From: Megaleporinus macrocephalus
Lineage: Eukaryota > Chordata > Actinopteri > Characiformes > Anostomidae
Assembly: GCA_021613375.1 (NCBI GenBank)
Contig: CM038705.1
Location: 5,984,864 to 6,048,863 of the forward strand
DNA length: 64,000 nucleotides
Reading direction: 5' to 3'
This document shows positions 1 to 12,100 of this stretch, piece by piece (positions within the stretch are counted from its first letter, which is position 1; every line of letters starts with the position of its first letter). A model generated the notes under the pieces. It did no database searches. It was not told the DNA's origin and was given only the letters and a program-made list of their open reading frames with translations. The position numbers and the translations under genes are program-made.

Positions 1-73
1 GTAAGTGGAGCTCCAAGAGCTCCCTGTGCTGCTCCAGAGAAGGTGGGCTGTAGATGCTGGAGATCATACTCAC

Positions 74-140
74 TCTGAATTAGCTGTTCGCACACTTGTC
101 GGGCTATGGCTCGGACCGCCGCCTGAGACTGCATGTCCCC
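74..140 (-). CDS. col14a1: col14a1 exon: start of NC2 region
   Basis: The 67-bp exon lies between CTTTTAAAG and CAGA|GTGAGT and reads [22 protein letters not shown] plus one base. The pattern (D-x-QSQ, VR-x-(I/V)[10 protein letters not shown]) is the amphipathic start of NC2, whose Cys is thought to take part in trimer formation in FACIT collagens. Bases 1-73 are intron; the rest of NC2 lies outside the window. Confidence 0.93.
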
Positions 141-3100
141 CTTTAAAAGCAAACAGAAGGGGGTTATTATAGTTTACTGTAATTATCACCAAGCTGTTCA
201 CCGCAAATCTCTGTTCGGATCCCGGAGATCAAGGCTGATGTTTTCGATGTGGAGTGAGAAGGTTTTAAACTTGAAAACATCTGGAACATCTGGAGCTTCA
301 CATATTTCACATTTGTTGAAGCATCATTTGCGCACTGACTTCTATTAGAGGGAGATTAGAGTCTCTGTTCTCAGTTCAGTGATTAACAGACAAAGTCACA
401 GCAGATGGACATCGGATGGAGATGTCCTTCAACTCTCTCTGATGGTTAACGTGTTTAGAGGAGAAGGAGAGAGAGAGAGAGAGAGAGTGTATGTGATCTT
501 CTGAGATTGTTATCAGGGGGTCTGATTGAGGGTCCCTAAATCCCACTGCTAATACTCCACTGATGTGAGTGTGTTCGTGTGAGTAGTGGTTCCTGCTGCT
601 GATCTGAGCTCAGCTCTAAAGCAGCTCCTCACTCACCCGCTCTCCTCGCTCGCCCTTAGTGCCCGCAGGACCCTGAAACAACAAAACAACAAACAAAACA
701 AACAGCGGGCTTAAAACGAGCACTCACTCGGATACAATCAACCAAAGCCGTAACCTTTCAGAAGAGAAGAGGGGGAGGGGTCACCGAGAGAGGAGGAGTC
801 TTTCAGAAGTAAAGAGAGGGAGGGGTCACCCAGAGAGGAGGAGTCTTTTAGAAGTAAAAAGGGGGAGGGGTCACCCAGAGAGGAGGATTCTTTTAGAAAT
901 AAGGAGGGGGAGGGTCACCCAGAGAGGAGGAGTCTTTCAGAAGTAAAGAGGAGGAGGGGCCATTCAGAGAGGAGGAGTCTTTTAGAAGTAAAAAGGGGGA
1001 GGGGCCATCCAGAGAGATGGATCCTTTCAGAAGTACAAAGGGGGAGGGGTCACCCAGAGAGGAGGAGTCTTTTAGAAATAAGGAGGGGGAGGGGTCACAC
1101 AGAGAGGAGGAGTCTTTCAGAAGTAAAGAGGGGGAGGGGTCATTCAGAAAGGAGGGGTCATTCAGAAGTAAAGAGGGGGAGGGGTCATTCAGAAAGGAGG
1201 AGTCTTTCAGAAGTAAAGAGGAGGAGGGGTCAGCCAGAGAGGAGGAGTCTTTCAGAAATAAGGAGGGGGAGAGCCATTCAGAGAGGAGGAGTCTGTCAGA
1301 AGTAAAGAGGGGGAGGAGTCACCAAGAGAGGCGGAGTCTTTCCGAAGAAAAGAGGGGGAGGGGTCACTCAGAGAGGTGGAGTCTTTTAGAAATAAGGAGG
1401 GGGAGAGCCATTCAGAGAGGAGGAGTCTGTCAGAAGTAAAGAGGGGGAGGAGTCACCAAGAGAGGCGGAGTCTTTCAGAAGAAAAGAGGGGGAGGGGTCA
1501 CTCAGAGAGGTGGAGTCTTTCAGAAGTAAAGAAGGGGCGGAGTCACTCAGAGAGGAGGAGTCTTTCAGAAGAAAAGAGGGGGAGGGGTCACACAGAGAGG
1601 AGGAGTCTTTCAGAAGTAAAGAGGGGGAGGGGTCATTCAGAAAGGAGGGGTCATTCAGAAGTAAAGAGGGGGAGGGGTCATTCAGAAAGGAGGAGTCTTT
1701 CAGAAGTAAAGAGGAGGAGGGGTCAGCCAGAGAGGAGGAGTCTTTTAGAAATAAGGAGGGGGAGGGGTCACACAGAGAGGAGGAGTCTTTCAGAAGTAAA
1801 GAGGGGGAGGGGTCATTCAGAAAGGAGGGGTCATTCAGAAGTAAAGAGGGGGAGGGGTCATTCAGAAAGGAGGAGTCTTTCAGAAGTAAAGAGGAGGAGG
1901 GGTCAGCCAGAGAGGAGGAGTCTTTCAGAAATAAGGAGGGGGAGAGCCATTCAGAGAGGAGGAGTCTGTCAGAAGTAAAGAGGGGGAGGAGTCACCAAGA
2001 GAGGCGGAGTCTTTGCGAAGAAAAGAGGGGGAGGGGTCACTCAGAGAGGTGGAGTCTTTCAGAAGTAAAGAAGGGGCGGAGTCACTCAGAGAGGAGGAGT
2101 CTTTCAGAAGAAAAGAGGGGGAGGGGTCACACAGAGAGGCGGAGTCTTTCAGAAGAAAAGAGGGGGAGGGGTCACTCAGAGAGGTGGAGTCTTTCAGAAG
2201 TAAAGAGGGGGAGGGGTCATTCAGAGAGGAGGAGTCTTTCAGAAGTAAAGAGGGGGAGGGGTCACCCAGAGAGGCGGAGTCTTTCAGAAGTAAAGAGATT
2301 TTTTAAATAATGTGGTACATATCCTCTAGAACTATCTAGAACCAAAACTGAATCTGAGCTGCAAAAGTAAGCAGTGTTTTCTATACAGAACCACCATCTT
2401 TGCTAACGAACCCTTGAAAGTCCATCTTTTTAAATAACGTGGTACATATTCTCTAGAACTATCTAGAACCAAAACTGAATCTGAGCTGCAGTGTTTTCTA
2501 TATAGAACCACCATCTTTGCTAACGAACCCTTGAAGATCCATCTTTTTAAATAACGTGGTACATATTCTCTAGAACTATCTAGAACTAAAACTGAATCTG
2601 AGCTGCAAAAGTAAGCAGTGTTTTCTATACAGAACCACCGTCTTTGCTAACGAACCCTTGAAAGTCCATCTTTTTAAATAACGTGGTACATATTCTCTAG
2701 AACTATCTAGAACCAAAACTGAATCTGAGCTGCAGTGTTTTCTATATAGAACCACCATCTTTGCTAACGAACCCTTGAAGATCCATCTTTTTAAATAACG
2801 TGGTACATATCCTCTAGAACTATCTAGAACCAAAACTGAATCTGAGCTGCAAAGGTAAGCAGTGTTTTCTATATAGAGCCACCATCTTTGCTAACAATCC
2901 CTTGAAGGACCATCTGTTTTAAATAACGTGGTACATATCCTCTAGAACTATCTAGAACCAAAATTGAATCTGAGCTGCAAAAGTAAGCAGTGTTTTCTAT
3001 ATAGAACCACAATCTTTGCTGACGATCCCTAAACGCTACCATATAAACAGATCCAGAAACAGCGCCGCCGCCCTCTTTGGGGCTGATCATGGATCTTATG

Positions 3101-6100
3101 GATCTTCTGGACTGAAGCAGAGAACCATCCACCTTGTTATCAGCAGTTCAAACGCCAGCCTCTGTGATGCTATGTGTGGGGGTCATTAGCACACATGGCC
3201 TGGGTGGTCTGCACATCTGTGAAGCTCCATTAATGCTGGATGGTATATATACAGGTTTTGGAGCAACATCTGCATCCAGACGACGTCTTCTTCAGGGATC
3301 CACCACGTTCTGTAGGTATCTCAGCAGCAGCTCTGTAGTAAAAGAGTCCGGGTGATAAACTGACCCGCCTGGAGTCCAGACCACCGGTCATTTGGAGCAT
3401 TATGAAAGAATAAGGAGACCCTCTTGAGCACCTGATTCTGGAGAACCTGGAGTTAGAAGAAGAGCTGATGATGTTCTGCTCTGAGCTGCTGTGTTTGGAA
3501 CATCAGAAACAGCAGCAGGTAGTCCAGAGCTGGGTTTTCAGCGAGAGGGTCAGCTCGGGGGGAAATATGACTAAACGGATGGACGGCGCAGCGGCCAGGA
3601 GCTGGACGGCTGAGAGAGAGGCACGTCCAGAACGCTGAGGACACTGAACAGTTCTGCTGTCGTAAAGCAGCTGGACGCAGCTCCTCCGCAAACGGTCATT
3701 ACGGGACGCTCTGGGACGCGAGAGGCGCCAGAAGGATGGTGTCATCCTCGCATTGCACAAGCTCGCACACGTGCACGAGCAGCAGCGCTACGAGCGAACG
3801 CGGTCCATCATCTGCGCCAGGCCTCGCACTGAAGCCATTAAAGTGAAAGTTCAGCCAAAGAAAGAAAGTGCCCAGTGACACTGTGATGTACTGCAATCTA
3901 GAACAATGGACTGAAAAGTACAGCTAAGTCTCTGGAGAACCTGACCAACAGGCAGAGTGACCAATCATAGCCGGCTTGCGTTCTGATGTGCCGCTATTGC
4001 TGACTAGAATCTGGTGTCGCTATTTCTTTATACTCCCTTAGGTTCTAGATATTAACCAGGCAGGACTCTCAGAACCAGGCAAACTAAATGACACTGTGTC
4101 CCAAGTTCTAGATATAACTGTTATACCACTTCTCTGTACTTTGTAATCGACAGGTTTACATTGATATTTTAAAAAAAGATAGTTCTTCTAGAGAACATGG
4201 TTCTATATAGAACCATGAACCATTTCGCATGGTTAAGGGGTTCTTTGCATTTTGAAATTGTTCCTCAGATTGTTGGAAATGTGTTGAAAGTGTTCATGGT
4301 TCAGTATAGAACTGCCATCTTTTAGCATACGTCTTTTTTTATCTAGAACCAAAACTAATTCTGAGCTGCAAATGTAAGCAGTTTTGTACTGTGGTTCTAT
4401 TGGGTTCCACATACCACACATTCTCTATCTACCTGAAGAACTTGTTTTAAGGTACCATTTAATCAGACAAAGGCTTCCTGCAGTGTTCAAGTTCTATGTA
4501 GGACCACCATCTTTGCTAAAGAACCCTTAAAAATACATCTTTTTAAAATAACCTAGCATGTGTCTTCTTATTATCTAGAACCAAAACTGAAGCTGAGCTG
4601 CAAGTAAACAGTGTTTTCTATATAGAACCACCATCTTCGCTAAAGAACCCTTGAAGATTAAATAATGTAGTATATGTTCTCTTATTATCAAAAATCTAAA
4701 CTAAATCTGAGCTAAAGACTGCAGTGTTTTCTCCATAGAACCACCATCTTTGCTAAAGAACCCTTGAAGAGCCATCTTTTTTAATTAATAAAGTATGTGT
4801 CTTCTTATTGTCTAGAACTGAATCTGAGCTGCAAAAATAAGCAGTGTTTTATACTGTGGTTCTGTTGGGTTCTTTGCATCCACATACTACACATTCTCCA
4901 TCAATCAATGTTTTCTAACATGGTTCTATTGGGTTCTCTGTATTCACATACTAAACATTATACACATTCTCTGTGAATCTGAAGAACCCGTTTCAAGATA
5001 CAAAGAACACTTTAATCAGGTTCTATATTAAATCATCATCTGTGCTAAAGAACCATTGAAGATTTCTTTAATCTAGAATCTAGAACCAAAACTGAGCTGC
5101 AAAGGAAAGCAGATTCTATGTAGAACCACCATCTTTGCTAACAAACCCTTGAAGGACCATCTTTTTTAAATAACGCAGTACATGTCCTCTTACTATCTAG
5201 AACCAAAACTGAATCTGAACTGCAAGAGAAAGCAGTGTTTTCAATATAGAACCAGCATCTTTGCTAAAGAACCCTAGAAGATCCATCTTTTTTAAAATAA
5301 CATAGTATGTGTCTTCTTATTATCTAGAACCAAAACTGAATCTGTGCTGCGCAAGTGAGCAGCGTTTTATACGGTGGTTCTATTGGGTTCTTTATATCCA
5401 CATACTACACATTCTCCATCAATCTGAGGAACCCATTTCAAGAACGTTTTAATCCGATTCTTAGAGTGTTAACGGCTCAAAATAGAACCATTATCTTTGC
5501 TAAAGAACTCTTGAAGGGTTCTATCCACTACATAGAGGGAAACTATGGCTTTAATCTTGGACGTATGCTCCAGAACGGTGAGCAGTGGCCCAGAAGGTGA
5601 TGATCCAACCTCTGGCTGAAGTTCTTCCTCTCCTCCAGCTCCAGTAACAGCCCCCCCGCTCGGGTTCCTCTTCACTGCTCTGGGGCATATGGTTCTGTTT
5701 TACCACCACAGACCACACATCCTCTCAGAAGGCGCTAGATAACAGATTTCTGGCATCAGTGCAGTAATGTGAACAGGTGTCACACCACAGGTAACTCACT
5801 TCACCCGACCCTCCGTCTACTCCTAACCTGAGCTTGAGCTCCTGAGGGGTGGGCTCTTCTCGGCGGTGAGGGGTTTAAATGGTCTGAGTGGGCTGCAGCT
5901 GTAAGCTGAGGATTAGATTCACAGCCAAAACAGTGATCTAGTACGCTGTACTGGAGCTACGCTATACGTCCAGAAGTGTCCAGACCCCGTCTAATGGGCT
6001 TAACTGTGTGGGACACGCCCACTGCTGAGGCACACCACCAAAAGTTCTGCCAGTGCAGTAAGACTCTCAGGAGAACATATACAAGCTCCCTTCCAAAGAC

Positions 6101-9100
6101 TACGACGTTGATTGAATTCATATCCAATGTGGAACCTGAGAAATGTTCCTGGGCCCATTCGTTTCAAAGAAGGTGCTACAGGTTGATGTCCAGCTCTGTG
6201 GTCATCAGCTCTGCTTTCAACTCTACTCTGTAAGCATTTGGGAACCGAGAAGATGCTAATTGGTGGGGTATAACTTCCATCGCTTGCTAGCTCAGCACGG
6301 TCGACATCGTGCTAATTGGTGGGGTATAAGCTTCCATCGATTCTTAGCTTGACATGGTTAGCAGCATGCTAATTGGTGGAATATAAGTTTCCACTGCATG
6401 CTAGCTTGACAATGTCAACACCGTGCTAATTGGCGGGGTATACACTTCCACCGATTCTTAGTTTGACATGGTTACCAGCATGCTAATTGGTGGGATATAA
6501 GCTTCCACTGCATGCTAGCTTGACATGGTTAGCATCAGGCTAATTGGTGGGGTATAACTTCCATCGCTTGCTAGCTCGACACGGTCGACATTGGCTAATT
6601 GGTGGGATATAAGCTTCCATCGATTCTTAGCTTGACATAGTTAGCAGCATGCTAATTAGTGGGATTTAAGCTTCCACTGCTTGCTAGCTTGACATGGTCA
6701 ACACCGTGCTAATTAGCGTGGTATAACCTTCCATCGATTCTTAGCTTGACATGATTAGCATCATACTAACTGGCAGGGTATAAGCTTCCATCAATTTACA
6801 GCTTTACATGATTAGAAGCATGCTAATTGGTGGGACATAAGCTTCCATTGCATGCTAGCTTGACGTGGTTAGCATCAGGCTAATTGGTGGGGTATAACTT
6901 TCATCGCTTGCTAGCTCGACACTGTCGACATCGTGCTAATTAGTGGGGTATGCGCTTCCATCGATTTTTAGCTTGACATGGTTAGCAGCATGCTAATTGG
7001 TGGGGTATAAGTTTCCATCGCTTCCTAGCTTGACACGGTCAACATCATGCTAAGTGGTAAGGTATACGCTTCCATCGATTCTTAGCTTGACATGGTTAGC
7101 AGCATGCTAATTGGTGGGATGTAAACTTCCACTGCTTGCTAGCCTGACATTGCCAACACTGTGCTAATTGGTGGGGCATAAGCTTCCACTGCTGGCTAGC
7201 TTGATATGATTAGCATCATACTAACTGGTGGGGTATAAGCTTCCATCGTTTCCTAGCTTGACACGGTCAACATCATGCGAACATCATGCTAACCTTGCTT
7301 AAGCTCTTGTGAAGGCTGAATGCAATTAAATCCTCACAGCAATGTTCCAATACGTAACGTAAAGCCTTCCCAGAGACGGAGAGCCTGCCACTGCAGCCAA
7401 GAGGGGCCAAACCCCCCATTAACACCCTTCACTTCAGAAGAACTGCTGAATCTGCAGGCGTTCTGAATAGCTAGAACCTGACTAGCTAGAACCTGTTAAT
7501 AATACTGGTCTTATATTAAACAGGTATCCTTATCCGTAGACCCCACTGGGTGGAACTATGGCTTTAATCTTGGACGTATGCTCCAGAACGGTGAGCAGTG
7601 GCTCAGAAGGTGATGATCCAACCTCTGGCTGAAGTTCTTCCTCTCCTCCAGCTCCAGTTACAGCCCCCTGCTGGGGTTCCTCGTCACTGCTCTGGGGCAT
7701 ATGGTTCTGTTTTACCACCACAGGCCCCAACATCCTCTCAGAAGGCGCTAGATAACAGGTCAGCGCAGCAACGTGAACAGGTGTCGCACTGCAGGCAGCT
7801 CACTCGCTTCATCCGATCCTGAATGCAATTAAATCCTCACAGCAATGTTCCAACATCTAATGTAAAGCCTGCACCAGAGACGTAGAGTCTGGTAGAGGCG
7901 GCCAAGAGGGGCCAAACTCCCCATTAACACCCTTCACTTCAGAAGAAGTGCTGAATCTGCAGGCGTTCCCGTGGAAACGGCCATTAAGGACGTGTTGCTC
8001 GTTTTGAAGATGTGGTTCTGAGATTAGATGGGGTTCAAGAGAAGTTCACGCCACGCTGGGTTCTTCTACGGAGGTCAAACGCCTGAACCTGATGGAGGAG
8101 ATCTTCGCGCTGATGGAGCAGATCTTTCACCCTGTTAGCTCCACGATTTTGGGTCACGACCCTTTTGCTTACAGTGCTAGTCTGCTAGTCCGCTCGTCTG
8201 CTCTGGGTGGTCCCGCGTGTCGGGTCTGTTGGGGAATGTGACTCAGCGGCGGGAGAGAGGTCCAGAACTCACAGCACAGTTATTTCGGAGCAGGCGAGCC
8301 GCTTTCATCGCACCCCGTTTGTTTGAACTGCGCTGGACAAACGGGCAGCGCCGAGACGTCCCAGACGCTCGTGCGAGGAGGGGTGTCTGCTTACCAGTGG
8401 TCTCAAAGTTAGTAATGAAAAAGCTTTAATACGTTTATTTATGTAAAAATAGTAACTTTACAGGAGAGACCAAAAACTGTCTTCGCTTTCAATGGAAGTC
8501 AATGGAACCAGAATTATTTCCAAGCTATTTCCGAGCATTTCTATTGGCCCAGTCATCGTGAAATATTCACACAACATTAAAGGCAGCTGTGGGGTTCAAA
8601 TGATACAGAAAACTAAAAATCAACAAAAAAAAAATTAAGATAATGAAATGCTATCACGACAAACTCAATAGTTCAACCAAAACATGCTTTAAAAAAATAC
8701 TGTCCATGTTTACATGTAGTGGACTTGATTATGTGGTTCTATGCAAGTCTAAGTTAACTGAACTACCTGGTATGGTTAGCATCATGCTAATTGGTGGGAT
8801 ATACGCTTCCATATAAAGCTGGCTTGACATGATAAGCATCATGCTAATTGGTGGGATATAAGCTTCCACTGCTTACTAGCTTGACTCGGTCAACATCGTG
8901 CTAATTAGTGGGGTATAACCTTCCATCGATTCTTAGCTTGACATTCTTGACATGGTAAGCAGCATGCTAATTGGTGGGCTATACGCTTTCATCGATTCTT
9001 AGCTTGACATAGTTAGCAGCATGCTAATTGGTGGGATATAAGCTTCCACTGCTTACCAGCTTGACAATGTCAACACTGTGCTAATTGGTGGGGCGTTCGC

Positions 9101-12100
9101 TTCCACTGCTGGCTAGTTTGACATGGTTAGCATCATGCTAATTGGTGGGGTATAACTTCCATCGCTTGCTAGCTCGACACGGTCAACATCATGCTAATTG
9201 GTGGGGTATAGGCTTCCATCGATTCTTAGCTTGACATTCTTGACATGGTAAGCAGCATGCTAATTGGTGGGACATAAGCTTCCATTGCATGCTAGCTTCA
9301 TATGGTTAGCATCATGCTAATTAGTGGGGTATACGCTTCCATTGATTCTCAACTTGACATGGTTAGCAGCATGCTAATTGGTGGGATATAAGCTTCCACT
9401 GCTTACTAGCTTGACAATGTCAACACCGTGCTAATTAGTGGGGCGTTTACTTCCACTGCTTACTAGCTTGACTCGGTCAACATCGTGCTAATTAGTGGGG
9501 TATAACCTTCCATCGATTCTTAGCTTGACATTCTTGACATGGTAAGCAGCATGCTAATTGGTGGGACATAAGCTTCCATTGCATGCTAGCTTCATATGGT
9601 TAGCATCATGCTAATTAGTGGGGTATACGCTTCCATTGATTCTCAACTTGACATGGTTAGCAGCATGCTAATTGGTGGGATATAAGCTTCCACTGCTTAC
9701 TAGCTTGACAATGTCAACACCGTGCTAATTAGTGGGGCGTTTACTTCCACTGCTGGCTAGTTTGACTTGGTTAGCAGCATGCTAATTGGTGGGGTATAAG
9801 CTTCCACTGCTTTCTAGCTTGACATAGTTAGCATCATGCTAATTGGTGGTGTTGAAGCGTCCATTGTTTGGTAGCTTGATGTGAAATTATGTTTTCTGTT
9901 ATATGTTCAGTATATGATACTCACAGGTGGCCCTTGATCTCCTTGTGGTCCTGGGGGTCCTTTGGATCCTGGAGCTCCGGGGGCTCCTGGGCTGCCCTAC
10001 AGTGATGAACACAGCCGACGGTGTCAAAATCAGGCTAAGGCTAAAAAGGTAGGCTTCAGGATGAGTGATGATGTTCTGATACTTACCATCGGTCCTGGTG
10101 GGCCAACCTGCCCCTGCGGCCCATCTTTACCCGGCAGTCCCTGCAGAGATACGGGCCCAAATATGATAAATGATAAATTCGTATTCTCAGTCTTGACTCA
10201 GACTTAACTGATCTACAATCCAGATCTGGATTTAGATTAGACTAATACAAAGTTTTGGTTTTGGCTTAGACTCTGCTTGTATGGCTTATATAACTACTTC
10301 AAAAATTAGGTGTTGACTCGACTACTACAAAGTCTTGGTCTTGACTCGGACTCAATTATTACAAAGTCCCAGTCTTAGCTCTGACCCCATGATCCCAAAG
10401 TCTTGGTTTTGACTCGGACCCAACTACTCCAAAGACTTGATCTTGACTTGGACCTAATAACTACAAAGTCTGGGCCTTGACTCGGATCCAACTATTACAA
10501 AGTCCTGGTTTTGACTCTGACTTAACTACTTCAAAGCCTTGATCTTAACTTGGATTCAACTACTTCAAAATCTTGGTCTTGACTCGGACCCAACTACTCC
10601 AAAATCTTGGTCTTGACTCGGATCCAACTACTACAAAGTCCTGGTCTTGACTCTGACTTAACTACTCCAATACCCTGATCTTGACTTGGATTCAACTACT
10701 CCAAAGTTTTGGTCTTGACTTGGACCCAACTACTCCAAGGTCTTGGTCTTGACTCGAATTCAACAACTCCAAAGTCTGGGTCTTGACTCAGAATCCACTA
10801 TTACAAAATCTTGGTCTTGACTGGGACTCAACTACTACAAAGTCTTGGTCTTGACTCAGACCCCACCACTCCAAAGTCTTGCTCTTGACTCAGACCCAAC
10901 TACTCCAAAGTCTGGGTCTTGACTCAGACCCAACTACTCAAAAGTCTGGGTCTTGACTCAGACCCAATTGCTCAAAAGTCTGGGTCTTGACTCAAACCCC
11001 ACTACTCCAAAGTCTTGCTCTTGACTCAGACCCAACTACTTCAAAGTCTGGGTCTTGACTCGGACCCAACTACTCCAAAGTCTGGGTCTTGACTCGGATT
11101 CAACCACTTCAAAGTCCTGGTCTTGACTCTGACTTAACTACTCCAATACCTTGCTCTTGACTCAGACCCAACTACTCCAAAGTCTGGGTCTTGACTCAGA
11201 CCCAATTACTCAAAAGTCTGGGTCTTGACTCAAACCCCACTTCTCCAAAGTCTTGCTCTTGACTCAGACCCAACTACTTCAAAGTCTGGGTCTTGACTCG
11301 GACCCAACTACTCCAAAGTCTGGGTCTTGACTCGGATTCAACCACTTCAAAGTCCTGGTCTTGACTCTGACTTAACTACTCCAATACCTTGCTCTTGACT
11401 CAGACCCAACTACTCCAAAGTCTGGGTCTTGACTCGGACCCAACTACTCCAAAGTCTTGCTCTTGACTCAGACCCAACTACTCCAAAGTCTGGGTCTTGA
11501 CTCGGACCCAACTACTCCAAAGTCTGGGTCTTGACTCGGATTCAACCACTTCAAAGTCCTGGTCTTGACTCTGACTTAACTACTCCAATACCTTGATCTT
11601 GACTCTGACCCAACTACTCCAAAGTCTTGCTCTTGACTCAGACCCAACTACTCCAAAGTCTTGCTTTTGACTCGGACCCAGACCCAACTACTCCAAAGTC
11701 TGGGTCTTGACTCGGATTCAACCACTTCAAAGTCCTGGTCTTGACTCTGACTTAACTACTCCAATACCTTAATCTTGACTAAGACCCAACTACTCCAAAG
11801 TCTTGTTCTTGACTCAAACCCCACTACTCCAAAGTCTTGCTCTTAACTCAGACCCAACTACTACAAAGTCTGGGTCTTGACTCGGATTCAACTACTACAA
11901 AGTCCTGGTTTTGACTCTGACTTAACTACTCCAATACCTTGATCTTGACTCTGACCCAACTACTACCAAGTCTTGGTCTTGACTCGGACGCAACTGCTAC
12001 AACAACTAGGTCTTGTCTCTGACTTGTCTACTACAAAGTACTGGACTCAACTACTACAATGTCTCTGTCTTGACATTGACTGCACTACTACAAAGTCTTG

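Noticed and set aside
1..60. Possible next NC2 exon after a CTACAG acceptor (minus strand)
   Set aside because: It would leave an intron of only about 20 bp after the donor at 73, and the translated sequence does not follow the NC2 pattern. I treat it as intron.
1017..2310. Frames of 140-266 codons with [10 protein letters not shown] repeats, resembling a charged repeat protein
   Set aside because: They are the 45-bp minisatellite read in plus-strand frames, antisense to the host gene.
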